A DNA stretch of 64,000 bases from positions 16,691,291-16,755,290 of the forward strand of contig QVOM02000001.1 of assembly GCA_003586115.2 (NCBI GenBank). Direction: 5' to 3'. Positions 22,464-32,611 of the stretch are shown in pieces (within the stretch, counting starts at the first letter, position 1; every line of letters begins with the position of its first letter). The notes beneath the pieces were generated by a model. The model saw nothing but the letters and a program-made list of their open reading frames with translations, ran no database searches and was not told where the DNA came from. A program made the position numbers and the translations under genes. Origin of the DNA: Salvator merianae (taxonomy: Eukaryota; Chordata; Lepidosauria; Squamata; Teiidae).

Positions 22464-23581
22464 TAGGGGTGTGCACGAAGCTTCGTGGCATTCGATTTTC
22501 GATCGAATTTCGTGATTCCATGCCCTTCGCATTCACGAATGCGAATTGCGAAGGTCCCTCAATTTTTCGAAGTATTTCGGGACCTTCGCAATTTGCCAAA
22601 GTCTCACCTCTCTAGGCTGTCAGCGCTGGCGCTGACAGCCTAGGGTGAATCAGCCAGCCAGCAGCGAGTGGAAGTGCAGAAAATTCAACGGAAGGGAGGG
22701 ATTCCCTTCCCGTTGATTTTCCTTCTCTTCCCCTCACTGACTCACCCCCCCTAGGCTGTCAGCGCGAGCGCTGACAGCCTAGGGTGAATGAGGCAGCCAG
22801 CAGACATCGGAAGCAGATAAATCAAGGCGAACGGAAGACCTTTTCGCCTTGATTTCTCTGCTTCAGATGGCGCTCGCCTCTCTCTCATTCCCCCCCCCCC
22901 AGTCTGTCATCAGACTGACAGACTGCGGCGGGAGTGAGAGAGCGCGCTGCGCCATCGGAAGCAGATAAATAAGGCGAACGGAAGACCTTTTTATCTTGAT
23001 TTCTCTGCTTCAGATGGCGCTCGCCTCTCTCTCATCCCCCCCCCAGTCTGTCATCAGACTGACAGACTGCGGCGGGAGTGAGAGAGAGCGCTGCGCCATC
23101 GGAAGCAGATAAATCAAGGCGAACGGAAGACCTTTTCGCCTTGATTTCTCTGCTTCAGATGGCGCTCGCCTCTCTCTCATCCCCCCCCCAGTCTGTCATC
23201 AGACTGACAGACTGCGGCGGGAGTGAGAGAGCGCGCTGCGCCATCAGAAGCAGATAAATCAAGGCGAACAGAAGACCTTTTTGCCTTGATTTCTCTGCTT
23301 CGGATGGCGCTCGCCTCTCTCTCATCCCCCCCCCCAGTCTGTCATCAGACTGACAGACTGGGGGGGGGAATGAGAGAGAGGCGAGCGCCATCCAAAGCAG
23401 AGAAATTAAGGCAAAGGTTTTCCCTTCGTCTTGATTTATCTGCTTCCGTTCGCAGCGAAGATTTTCGCCGCGAAAACGAAGGGCTTCATTTTCGTGCGTA
23501 TTTTTTCGCACGAAAACGAAGCCTAGGAGCTTCGCAATCCTGCGAAGCGAAAAGGGAAAAGTGCCTTCGTGCACATCCCTA
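22464..23581. mobile_element. hAT-like non-autonomous element, 1118 bp, expanded palindromic core
   Basis: The ends TAGGGGTGTGCACGAAGC and TTCGTGCACATCCCTA are inverted, and a perfect 8-bp duplication AGACATTC flanks it (22456-22463 and 23582-23589). It belongs to the same family as 18210-18753 but is twice as long, because the internal palindromic module is tandemly repeated (22805-23388). Subterminal arms are themselves palindromic (CGAAGGTCCCTCAATTTTTC mirrored by GGGACCTTCG). Very CpG-rich. Frames crossing it reflect the repeat, not a transposase. Confidence 0.92.
22805..23388. repeat. Four tandem ~145-bp palindromic units inside the hAT-like element
   Basis: Unit starts, recognised by CATCGGAAGCAGATAAAT or close variants, are at 22805, 22953, 23097 and 23242, with a diverged fifth start at 23389; spacing is 148, 144, 145 and 147. 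Each unit contains two nested hairpins: AAGGCGAACGGAAGACC with TTTTCGCCTT, and CAGTCTGTCATCAGACTGACAGACTG. The shorter relative at 18210 has a single unit. Confidence 0.92.
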
Positions 23582-23589
23582 AGACATTC

Positions 23590-24546
23590 ATCTGACTCAC
23601 ACACCCTGTTCTATGCAAATCTAGAGGTTGGGGAACTGAAGTTCCCTGGCATTGAAGTTTCCATCTGGAATCAAAGAGTGGGGTACCAAAAATGTCTCTG
23701 GAAGTCAGCCATTTTTGGAGCCTCATTTAATGGTGCCAGACAGTGAAGCAGCAGAGAGGTCTCTCCTGCAATCACCATCCCTCCACATGGCAACTGCAGG
23801 AACAAACTAGAACTGCATTTTGTTTGAAGAGTGGTTTTACTCCTCTTCAAAAAGGGTGCTACTGTGACCTGATTTCATCCATATTCCTGCAACAAGGAGA
23901 AAAAGAGTAACCAGTACAAGTGAAAGCTGGAGAAGACACTATCCCTGGACAAAAGCAACTGGCATATGCAGGTGCAGTCAGAAGTGCCCAGAACTTTTTG
24001 GTGCTTCTGGTGAGCCCTGAGTTACTGGTTGCTCCTGTCTGTGAAAAAGCATCAAGAGCGTTTTCATGAGACTTCACGTTTCTTTTCCCAAGACCATCCA
24101 TCTGCCAGGGCATTGACCACAACATCAGACCAACAACCTTCCCCACTGGCTTATCTTCAGGTCATTCCTTCAGATCACACAAGTAGTATATTTACTAGGA
24201 ATTTTCATCTGGGAAATGGGATGAGGAAACAAGAGAGCGTCTTTTTACATTGCAGTCCCAATCCAGACCAGAGTTTGTATAGATAATTTTTTTTAAAGTA
24301 AAGTAGAATAAAGATCTGTAAATCTATGGGATTGCAGCTGGGATAACTTGGTTGCTGGGAGTGGATGCAGTAGAAAATAACAAGTTGTTTCTCTAAGCAA
24401 GAAGAGAAGGCTGTTTATAATAAATCCATGGTGAAACCTCTTGTGACCTTTTGGAGCCTTGCCATTTGCTGAGAGCACTGAAATGTAGATATTCTTGGAG
24501 CCCTGTGCACAGCCACTGAGGTCAGGCTGGACTAATCTAACTTCTT
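23590..24546. other. Unassigned sequence
   Basis: The beginning (about 23620-23750) resembles MITE-type sequence: GAAGTTCCCTGGCATTGAAG and AAATGTC...GCCATTTTTGGAGCC recall blocks at 52740-52860. No gene recognised. Confidence 0.35.
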
Positions 24547-25174
24547 ACCCTGTTTCCACAGTTACCTGGTACTGCATCGGCCATCCCTTACTGTGATAAG
24601 CAATCCATCCCAAAAAAGCAGAACAGGCCATCCCAGTGTGGATGACCTTGATCTGCAACAGGAGCAATCCATCCCAGCACAGTCTTCAAAGCCTGTGCCA
24701 GCTTCAGTGCCAGCACAGGGGTCCTCCAAATGCTCCAAATGCTTCATAGCTCCCAGGGGCCCATTTTGGTGGCAAAATCTTGTTGCATTGCCAAACTGGC
24801 CCCTTGAGATACCATTCTATGCTGGAACATTACCCTGTAATACAGCGGCTGTCCACACTGTGAGGGCTGGAACAGCTCCAAACTGGGCTTCCAACACTCA
24901 CAGTGTGGATGCTGGCCTGAGTGCCATGACAGCAACCACAGAAAAGTCCATCTGCTTCCATGGCAGTAAGGGGCATGGTGCATAGTTGTGCAGCTGCTGT
25001 CACAGTTGCTCCACAGCCCGCAGCATTTGCACCTGGAAGCAGGTGTGAATGCTGCTGACTGGGAGCAGTTCAGCATTCAGGAGTGTCTGCAGATGTTGCT
25101 GGATGCTGGGACCACTGCAGAGTGTGGATGCATTGTGCTAGTGAGCATGCAAACACATCAGTGCAAACAAGCCC
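24547..25174. mobile_element. Non-autonomous TIR element, diverged
   Basis: The right end GTGCAAACAAGCCC is the inverted form of the GGGCCTGTTTGCAC terminus, and the left end CCCTGTTTCCACAGTTACC is a plausible diverged partner. The interior has the family's CACAGTGTGGATGCTGGCC and GGTGTGAATGCTG blocks and the GGATGCTGGGACCACTGCAGAGTG-like subterminal block seen at 44,600 and 45,090. A 130-codon frame at 24593-24985 lies wholly inside and has no transposase motif. Confidence 0.55.
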
Positions 25175-25182
25175 ACACATTA

Positions 25183-25470
25183 TGCTAGTCCTTAAAGATC
25201 TGCACCAGTTGCCTGTTCACTTCCAGACCCAATTCAGAGTGTTGATGTAAATATATAAAGCCCTAAATGACTTGGTCCCTAAATACCTGAAGTATACCAA
25301 ATACCTTACTCCCATAGAGACCTGCTAGGCTATTAAGGTCATCCGGAGAAGACCTTGTGGAGATCCCGGCTCTCTCAGAGGTTAAGAGGGTGATGGCAAG
25401 GGAGAGAGTCTTCTCCATGGCAGCCTCCAAGCTTTGGAATAATCTTCCACCAGAGGTCCACCATGTAGAG
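25183..25470 (+). mobile_element. L2 LINE ORF2 3' part, sense
   Basis: Translation across frames gives LKDLHQLPVHFQTQFRVL, then IYKALNDLVPKYLK, then ARERVFSMAASKLWNNLPPEV. These are the conserved C-terminal blocks of L2-clade ORF2 (usual forms HWLPV, TYKALNGLAP, ...LWNSLP). Frames are broken by stops. The following sequence to about 25725 may be its 3' UTR. Confidence 0.75.
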
Positions 25471-25626
25471 ATGTGCAAGGTTCTGTTCATGTCTGCAAAT
25501 TGCTTTAAAAGAAGCAATTGCTTCTCTTAAAGTGGCAGCATGCTTTCTGAACATTATGGAATGCAATTTGAACATGTGGAAGAAGTTTCCCCTGTGGCAG
25601 GATCGACTGTAAATTTGCTGCAGAGT

Positions 25627-25722
25627 ATGATTTAGATTGTGTTTTGAGATTGTGTTAAGACTTTACGGAAAAGATTGCAAGAATGTTTTGGTTGTCTGCT
25701 TTTTTGGAAAAGGTCCAAGTAA
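25627..25722 (+). repeat. Copy 1 of a ~96-bp dispersed direct repeat
   Basis: TATGATTTAGATTGTGTTTT... to ...TTGGAAAAGGTCCAAGTAAG recurs at 26505-26602 with roughly a dozen differences. It could be L2 3' UTR sequence duplicated locally or a separate repeat. Confidence 0.75.
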
Positions 25723-25789
25723 GAAAGTCTCCCCCACCCATCCAAATCATGTTTGGTGATTTCCTTACTGCAATTTAAAACGCAGGGAG

Positions 25790-26133
25790 AAGGGATGTGC
25801 ATGAACAAAATTTGCATTTTTGATTTGCTGCCAAAGTGAAAAATCTGCATTTTTGCTTTGTCAGCTAATTGCAGTGTTGAAAAAGGGGAGGTTGTTTTCG
25901 TTTTTGCAACTTTCACAATGTTTTCCCCATTGAAAGTGCCCTTTTCATGCATTAAAACACAGTGAAATGTGAATATTTGAACAAATATTCTACTTTCATG
26001 AAGGAGGAGGCTGATTCATTTTTATTGAACTCTGAATATGTGAAAAAGTGCATTTTTAATTCGAGTTGAATATCTGTGAATGTGAAATATTCAATTAAAT
26101 GTTCAAACGTGAAACAAATTTTGCACATCTTTA
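25790..26133. mobile_element. hAT-like MITE, 344 bp
   Basis: The left end is AAGGGATGTGCATGAACAAAA and the right end CAAATTTTGCACATCTTTA, inverted relative to each other. The flanking 8-mers GCAGGGAG and GTGGAGAG match at 6 of 8 positions, consistent with an aged hAT duplication. The interior matches 57390-57726 closely (TTGCATTTT.GATTT.CTG.CAAAGTGAAAA; GAATATCTG.GAATG...). No coding capacity. Confidence 0.82.
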
Positions 26134-27752
26134 GTGGAGAGGAGGACTTCCCTTGTCCTCAGAATTGAAGTGGGGGAGTTCCTGGCTTCAAACCTGAAGG
26201 GGAGGTTTACGCATGAAATGGCGTCATGGGTCTTTCACAGTGTTCAAATATACAAACACCATTGAGTGGGCGAGTAAGTCCATTGAGGGGCCACTGCCAA
26301 AGTTGTTTCAAACAACTCTGCAGTAGAAGCACAATAGCAGTTCTTGCTGTGGCATGGCCAGATCAGAACACATAATCTGTGCAGACACCATGCTCTTCAT
26401 CTGTATTGAATGTGCTAGGAGGGGGCAGTATCGTTCAGACACTGCATACTCACTACACATTCAAGGCAGCATAAAGGCGTCGGGCAGATCCTGCCACTCA
26501 CACATATGATTTAGACTGTGTTTTAAGACTGTGTTAAGAGTTTATGAAAAAGACTGCAAGCATGTTTTGGTTGTGTGTCTTCTTGGAAAAGGTCCAAGTA
26601 AGACAGAGAAAATGGAGACTCCTCAGGGTGATGACAAATAGGGATTTCTCTGAACTTTCCACATGTCCATCTGCTCTTTTTAAAAAGTTCATTTTAAGTA
26701 TCTGCCCTTAGATACCTGTGGTTTTGGTTACCTGGCTCATGTTGCCAACTTTGGACTCCAAACTATCTGGTGGGCAGGGAGGAGGCTTATCCTGTGCCCT
26801 GCTTTATAGAGTTCATTTATGTAAGAGTTGTCAGAGCAGTTTTGCATTTGAAGTAGTCTGCTATTTGAAGAGTAGCCCAGCCTAAAGCTGGTTTAAGGAT
26901 GAATATCCATAAGGCAGTTTTTCGTAATTGCCCATGATCTACTAAAAATTATTTTTAAATGTGCACCTCTATAGATAAACCAGTGTATACACATTATTGC
27001 AGGCTTAGACTATAACCTGGTCAATCCACACTGCAGAATGTCCATACTATTTTGAATTTCAGAGATGGCCTCAAGTATCTGAATATTGTAGTCTTGCCTG
27101 TTTACAACTACTTGCCCCCTGCACTATAAACTGGGAACCCCAGGGATTTATTCTTATTTTTGGGATTGTTCAGAGGGTAATCCTGGAAGATGAAAACCAA
27201 GAAATGTTAGAGGAGTCATTAAGGTATTTGCTACTTCCTGGAATTTGTGCCATATTTCTCTCCTCTGTGCACTTGCAGGATGACATCTGTTTTTGTTTTG
27301 TTTCTTTCTTGTTTTGTTTTGTTTCATCTTCTACTGAGATGAAAGCTCAGATGGTATCTTGCTCATACTTGCTCTGTTCCTCACAATTGTTTTTACTGCT
27401 GCACGGAAGTGGTTAGTCCATTAAGAGAGAATGGGCAATTTCTTACAATCCACTCCCAGCCCTCCCCTCTTCTCTAATTGTCCAGTTTGTGTTTCTACTT
27501 TCTGCTGGTTTCTAAGCCTTGAAGGGGAAATGTTGCAGGTAGCTACTCTTTCCCTTAACATTAAGCTATCCAGTTGCAGTGGGGAGGGGAAAAATACATC
27601 TCAGCTATGAAACCTGCATGACACAGATGCCATCCAAGATACTTGCAGAAATATGTATCCAGACAAGGGTTTCTATGGCTTGCAATGCTGAAATCACAGA
27701 TTCCACACACACCCCAAACAGAAGTTCAGTGGCAAAGCTCAGCAGAAATTTT
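26134..27752. other. Unassigned, with copy 2 of the dispersed repeat
   Basis: 26505-26602 repeats 25627-25722. No gene is recognised. A TTTTG-rich stretch lies at 27290-27330. Confidence 0.4.
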
Positions 27753-28210
27753 GGGCCTTTTTGCACTTTAAGCTAGTGAGCATCAGGGACACTCACTAGC
27801 TAAGTGTGTCCACATTGAGCAGAGACCAGTAGGCTGCTCCTGATTGTGGCTAGCTGTGGGACACTACTTTGTGCTCCATGACTTGACCAAGAGCAGCTAT
27901 CCTGCTCCCAGTCAAGTGCATTCACACTCATTTCCGGATGTGAATGCACAGTTGTGCCGTGCAACACGGCTGCGCCTGTGTGATTTGTGAAACCATACCT
28001 GCATGTGCCTGTGTGACCCGTGGTGCTGCTGGTCACCATGGCAGTGGCTGGATGCTTCCTGGCCACTGTCATGGCAAACTTTGGGAGCAGGATACCAGCA
28101 TTCATAGTGTGAATGCTGGTATCCTGCTGGTTTTCAAGTCTAGGGTCCCACAGTGTGGACGGTATCCACACAGTTTGGTCCATTCCACCTTAGAATGGGA
28201 TAATTATCCT
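27753..28210. mobile_element. Non-autonomous TIR element, right end lost
   Basis: It starts GGGCCTTTTTGCACTTTAAGC, the family terminus. The interior has CAGCATTCATAGTGTGAATGCTGGTATCC and ends within CATTCCACCTTAGAATGGGATAATTA, the subterminal block that at 44786-44810 reads inverted. The expected right terminus is not visible. Confidence 0.6.
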
Positions 28211-28656
28211 GAAGAGGATGAAGAAGGAAACTATTCTCTACTGATTGGGCATGGCAAAGCGATGTGACTTACTGGCAATATGCTTTGGAGTCATTTCTTT
28301 CAAGAAATATGCAGAGAAAAAGGTGTTTACACACAGAAACCATTTTGTGTACAACAAAAATTGTGTACATAGCAATGACGATACACTAGCACGTGCATGT
28401 ATATGCCTCCAAAATGCACTTTGCACTCAGGATCCCAATCACTCAGTTACCAACAACACATACCACACAAAGCAAACAGTAACGGACTAAACATACACAC
28501 CAACAATGACCCATCCCACTGCACCCCATTCCATTCCACTCCACACTTCAAATGCTCCACTCAAATGCAGTCAAAACTCATCACAAGCACACAAATTCAC
28601 ATTCAGAACTTGTATTCTCTCACAGACCAACTGAACACCTTTCTCACTGTGTAACC
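28211..28656. other. Unassigned sequence
   Basis: No gene or named repeat. It abuts the left target duplication of the L1 at 28677-30304. Confidence 0.35.
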
Positions 28657-28676
28657 TGAAATTATGATTAAAGATT
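28657..28676. repeat. L1 target-site duplication, left copy
   Basis: 20 bases identical to 30305-30324 (core GAAATTATGATTAAAG). Confidence 0.95.
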
Positions 28677-30304
28677 TTTTTTTAAACATATTTTATTATT
28701 CTTGTATTTCAAATATATAAAATTGCAGTTTACCTTACATTCTTGTATCACTATTATTATCAAATTCCCCCTTCATTAACAGTTTCTTCTAAACTTCCTG
28801 TTCTTCAACATCCTGTTTTCTTACCTTCTTTTTCCACTGAAACTCTTCTTTCTTTCTTTTTTTTTATTTTTCAAATCCAGCCATCGCAAGTCCATTATCC
28901 ATCTCTTGCAGAAAGTCAAGAAAGGGTTTCCAGTTCCTGTGAAACCTATCAACTGTCTTAATTCTCAAAAGATTTGTCAGTTTGTCCATCTCGGCCAACT
29001 CCATCATTTTCACTAACCAATCATCCACCGTTGGTAATAACTCTCCACTTCTGAGCATATACAATTCTGGCAGCAGTTACCATATTTTGCAATAACACAT
29101 TGACACCTTCAACATTATTTTCCACTATCCCCAATAGGAATAATTCCGGTCTAAAAGGAAAGTTTGTCTTTAAAATTTTCTGCATAGCTGTGTGAATTTG
29201 AACCTAATACTTTTTGGTTTTTACACAAGTCCACCACATATGATAAAAAGTACCCTCATGCTTCTTACATTTCCAACACTTACTTGACACCCCTTGATAC
29301 ATTTTTGAAATTCTAAAAGGTGTTAAGTACCATCGATACATCATCTTATATATATTTTCTTTCAACGTATTACATACAGTAAATTTCATATCTTTGATCC
29401 ACAATTTTTCCCATTGCTCCATTGAGATATTATAACCAAAATTTTGTGCCCATTTTATCATACAATCTTTAACTTGCTCTTGTTCTAATTCTGTTTTCAA
29501 AAGAAAATCATACAATACCCCTATAATCCCCCTTTCTTCTTTTTCCAATTTTTCTTCCCATTTCTGTCTTTCTAATTCAAAATTCATCCTTCTTTTATCT
29601 TCTTTAAAAACATCCATCAATTGAGCATACATTAGCCACTGTACCTCTAATCCCTCCTGGTTTAACTGATCTCTCGTTTTCAAGGAGAATTCATCTGTTT
29701 CATTATTTTTACTCAACACCTCCTCATATTTAATCCATCTTTCCCTTCTCCCAAATTCTTTAAACAAAGCTTCATGAGGTGAAACCCACATTGATATTCT
29801 GGGATACAATTTACTCCTGTACCTACTCCAAGTTATCCATAACGCATGTCTTACATAATGATTCTTAAATGCCGCATTTACTTTAACTTTATCATACCAT
29901 AAGTAACCGTGTAAACCATATCTTAAGTCAAAACCTTCCAGTTGCAACAATCTTTTATCTCTTAGCCAAAACCATTTAGCAATCCAACTTAAACAACAGG
30001 CAGCAAAATATAATTTTAAATTAGGTAGACCCAACCCTCCTCTTTCTTTTGCATCTTGCATCAATTTAAAGCGTGTTCTTGGCTTTTTGCCTTGCCATAT
30101 AAATCTTGTCAAGTCCTTTTGACACTTTTTAAATACCTCGTCTTTAATTATAATCGGTATAGATTGAAACAAAAACATCACTCTTGGCAAGATGTTCATT
30201 TTTAAAACTGAGATTCTACCCAGTAACGATAATTTCAATTTAGACCATCTTTCCAAGTCTTGCATAACTTGAGACCAAAGTTTCACATAATTGTTCTGAT
30301 ACAA
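28677..30304 (-). mobile_element. L1 LINE, 5'-truncated, antisense, with perfect 20-bp TSD
   Basis: The insertion runs from the T-rich start at 28677 (antisense poly-A side) to 30304 and is bracketed by identical 20-bp direct repeats. The minus strand encodes the C-terminal third of L1 ORF2 and a 3' UTR of about 190 bp. Exact, long target duplications are the product of target-primed reverse transcription. The perfect copy plus a 366-codon open frame indicates a relatively recent insertion. Truncation falls after the catalytic RT motifs. Confidence 0.96.
29204..30304 (-). pseudogene. L1 ORF2 C-terminal domain fragment
   Basis: 366 open codons from the truncation point to a stop at 29204. The start block is WSKLKLSLLGRISVLKMNILPRVMF, followed by FIWQGKKPR, KERGGLGLPNLKLYFAACCLSW and MMYRWYLTPFRISKMYQG. 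The cysteine motif CWKCKKHEGTFYHMWWTC lies near residues 340-360, the C-x2-C...H...C element typical of L1 ORF2. The normal C-terminus continues in another frame on the same strand (blocks TVDDWLVKMMELAEMDKL and NWKPFLDFLQE at about 29030-28890), so a frameshift or stop has occurred near 29060-29210. The RT active site is absent. Confidence 0.9.
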
Positions 30305-30324
30305 TGAAATTATGATTAAAGATT
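30305..30324. repeat. L1 target-site duplication, right copy
   Basis: Identical to 28657-28676. Confidence 0.95.
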
Positions 30325-30589
30325 AATAAATGCATGCTTATAGGTCCACAAGGGCCTAGCAAGCCTGAACAAAGGTCTATTTTAAAAGAACAAATTGCAA
30401 GATGGGAATTTGCTGGAGTTAGCAGAAAAGCAAGAATAACAGATAATGGTTCAGACTGGCACCATTATTTTTGGTTCCTGTGACATCAGGAAGGAATCTT
30501 GATATAAACCATCTGTGCAAACAGCCTTGCAGCTATGTGTTATCTCTTATTTTGCAGATTTTTCTTGTACTTGGTATGCATAGAGTCTA

Positions 30590-31080
30590 GGGACCTTTCT
30601 GCATTTCCCTGGCATAATGGAACAAGAGCTTGCCAGTACACGTCTTCCACATGGGACTAGCACCATTCTGGTACAGAACCATCCTAATGACTCCCTATCC
30701 CAGTTTAGCACTGTACCTGTTTGAAAAGGTCTGCAAGTGTACTGACACTGTCTGTTCTGGTCCAGGCATCAGCAGCACCACATCTGATCCAGACCAAGGA
30801 AAATGCCATGGTCCCATCCTCAAAGCTTGCATAGTTTTGATGATAAGATCTGAAGCTTGTCAGACCTCTTTTTCATACGACTACCATGATCTGGGATACA
30901 CGATATGTCCAAGGCTGGAGTGGGTTGCCACTGGCATGGGACAGGGTAATCCACATTGGGATGGCCCACTTTGCACCAGCCCCTTCTTCTGGCTCTGAAG
31001 GCTAAGCCAGCTTCAGAATTGGTGCTGGAGTCTTCAAAGGCCAGGAACAAAAGTTCTGGTGGCCACCTCAGAGAAGATGT
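30590..31080. mobile_element. Non-autonomous TIR element, partial
   Basis: The left end GGGACCTTTCTGCATTTCCC matches the family terminus. The interior is colinear with 34513-35018 (GCTTCAGA...GAGTCTTC...GGC.A.GAA..AAGTTC...CACCTCA). The right end is not found before the CR1/L3-like sequence starts near 31090. Confidence 0.5.
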
Positions 31081-31089
31081 CAACCCAGA

Positions 31090-31748
31090 GTGCAATAGCA
31101 GTAAAAGAAAGCAAATTCTAGCAGAAATTAGGAAGGGACTAGAAAATGCCAGCAAGCACCATTGTGCCTGTTTATAAATCTATGCTGAGGCCACATTTGG
31201 AATACTGTGTACAATTCTGGTCCCCACACTTCAGAAAGGATATTGTGGAACAGGAAAAAGTGCAAAAAAGGGCAAGCAGAATGATCAAGGGGCTGGAACA
31301 GCATCCTTACAAAATCAGACTGCAACGTTTAGGCATCTTCAGCCTTGAATGGCAGCGTTTAAGAGGTGACCTGATTAAAGTAAATAAAATCATTCATGGT
31401 GTGGAAAAGGTTGATAGAGAAAATTATTTTCTCTGTCATACAACATTAGAACTACTAGAACATTCTGTGAAGCTGAAAGACAACAAGGGGAAGTATTTTT
31501 TCACCCAGAAATTCATAGGTCTAAGGAATTTGCTACCAAAAGAGGTGATGACAGCAGCTAGTCTGGACAGCTTTAAGAAAGGTTAAGCGAATTCATGTAG
31601 GACAAGTGTATCAATGTCTAAAATGGATACCTAGGTACTGTCTTCAGGTTGGGGAGACAAGTAAGATGTTTCTAACAGCTATTTGTAGAGAGTCAAGAGC
31701 AAGTGAAGGTTTTCCCTTTGTCTTCTGCTTGAGAATGCCCAGAAGCAA
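31090..31748 (+). mobile_element. CR1-clade (L3-like) LINE 3' region, left of a nested L1
   Basis: The open frame 31146-31586 encodes VPVYKSMLRPHLEYCVQFWS, RKDIVEQEKVQKRASRMIKG, LGIFSLEWQRLRGDL and a C-terminal GLRNLLPKEVMTAASLDSFKKG, all CR1-clade ORF2 C-terminal blocks. It differs clearly from the CR1 subfamily at 14084 (different C-terminus, no octamer tail). The 3' UTR is interrupted at 31749 and resumes at 32527-32610, ending TTCTTATGTTCTTATG. Confidence 0.87.
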
Positions 31749-32510
31749 AACTTCGGACTAAAGATCTGAAATTTACTGTATGTAATGCTTTAAAAGAGAA
31801 TAAATATAAGATGATGTATTGATGGTATTTAACACCTTATAAAATTCCAAAATGTATCAAGGTATGTCAAATAAGTTTTGGAAATGTAAAAAGCAAAAAG
31901 CATCTTTTATCATATGTGGTGGACTTGTACAAAAGCAAAAAAAAAGAAAAGAAAAAAAAAGGTGCAAATATTTATGATTATGCAGAAGATCTTAAAGATT
32001 AACATTCCTTTTGAACCAGAACTTTACTTATTAGGAATAACAGAAAATAATTTGATGGTGTTAATGTTTGAATGCAAAATATTGTAACTGCATCTAGAAT
32101 TGTATAGGCACAGAAATGGAAAGGGGACAAAATGCCAACGGTGCATGATTGGTTGGTAAAAAAGATGGACCTTGCTGGGATGGACAAATTGATAAACTTA
32201 TGGAGAAATAAGACAGTTAACAGGCTTTATGAAAACTGGAAACACTTTATCGACTTTCTGTCAGAATTGGAAAGTGGACTTGTGATTGCTGGATTTGAAG
32301 AATGAAGAGGAAAGAAGACAAATGGTAGAAGAAAAGAAATTTGCCCCTGAGTGATCAGGAGGGGCAAGAAACATGAAACATAGAAGAAACTTTGGAAGGA
32401 GGAGGAAATCAGCAGAAAAAAAAGTTAGCTTATGAATTTTTGAATTAAATGCAAATTTTATATAAAAAAACAAAAAAAAACCCAAACATACAAAAAAAAA
32501 AAAAAAAAAA
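31749..32510 (+). mobile_element. L1 LINE 3' end, nested in the L3-like element
   Basis: It starts with the ORF2 block DLKFTVCNALKENKYKMM-like sequence (close to the antisense L1 at 28677: TTTACTGTATGTAATGC; TATAAGATGATGTATTGATGG). It includes CATATGTGGTGGACTTGTAC (HMWWTC region) and ends in interrupted A tracts at 32465-32510. Flanks GAATGCCCAGAAGCAA (31733-31748) and GAATACCTAGAAGCAA (32511-32526) are an aged 16-bp target duplication with three mismatches. Stops and small indels abound. Confidence 0.88.
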
Positions 32511-32610
32511 GAATACCTAGAAGCAATTGGTGGGTCACTGTGTGAGACAAGATGCTAAGCTAGATGAGCTGTGGCCTGATCCAGCAGGTTTACTCTTATG
32601 TTCTTATGTA
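32511..32610 (+). mobile_element. L3-like LINE 3' terminus, right of the nested L1
   Basis: After the second copy of the target duplication the 3' UTR resumes with TTGGTGGGTCACTGTGTGAG and CCTGATCCAGCAGGTTTACT, ending TTATGTTCTTATG, the typical terminus of this LINE group in squamates. Confidence 0.8.
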
Positions 32611-32611
32611 A

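Noticed and set aside
22805..23388. Regularly spaced repeats resembling a CRISPR array
   Set aside because: The 145-bp spacing, palindromic units without unique spacers, TIRs and an 8-bp duplication show it is a transposon-internal tandem repeat in a vertebrate genome.
24593..24985. 130-codon plus-strand frame
   Set aside because: It lies inside a non-autonomous TIR element and has no conserved motif.
29204..30304. 366-codon frame as a host gene
   Set aside because: It carries L1 ORF2 C-terminal blocks and lies exactly within a retrotransposon insertion bounded by a target duplication.
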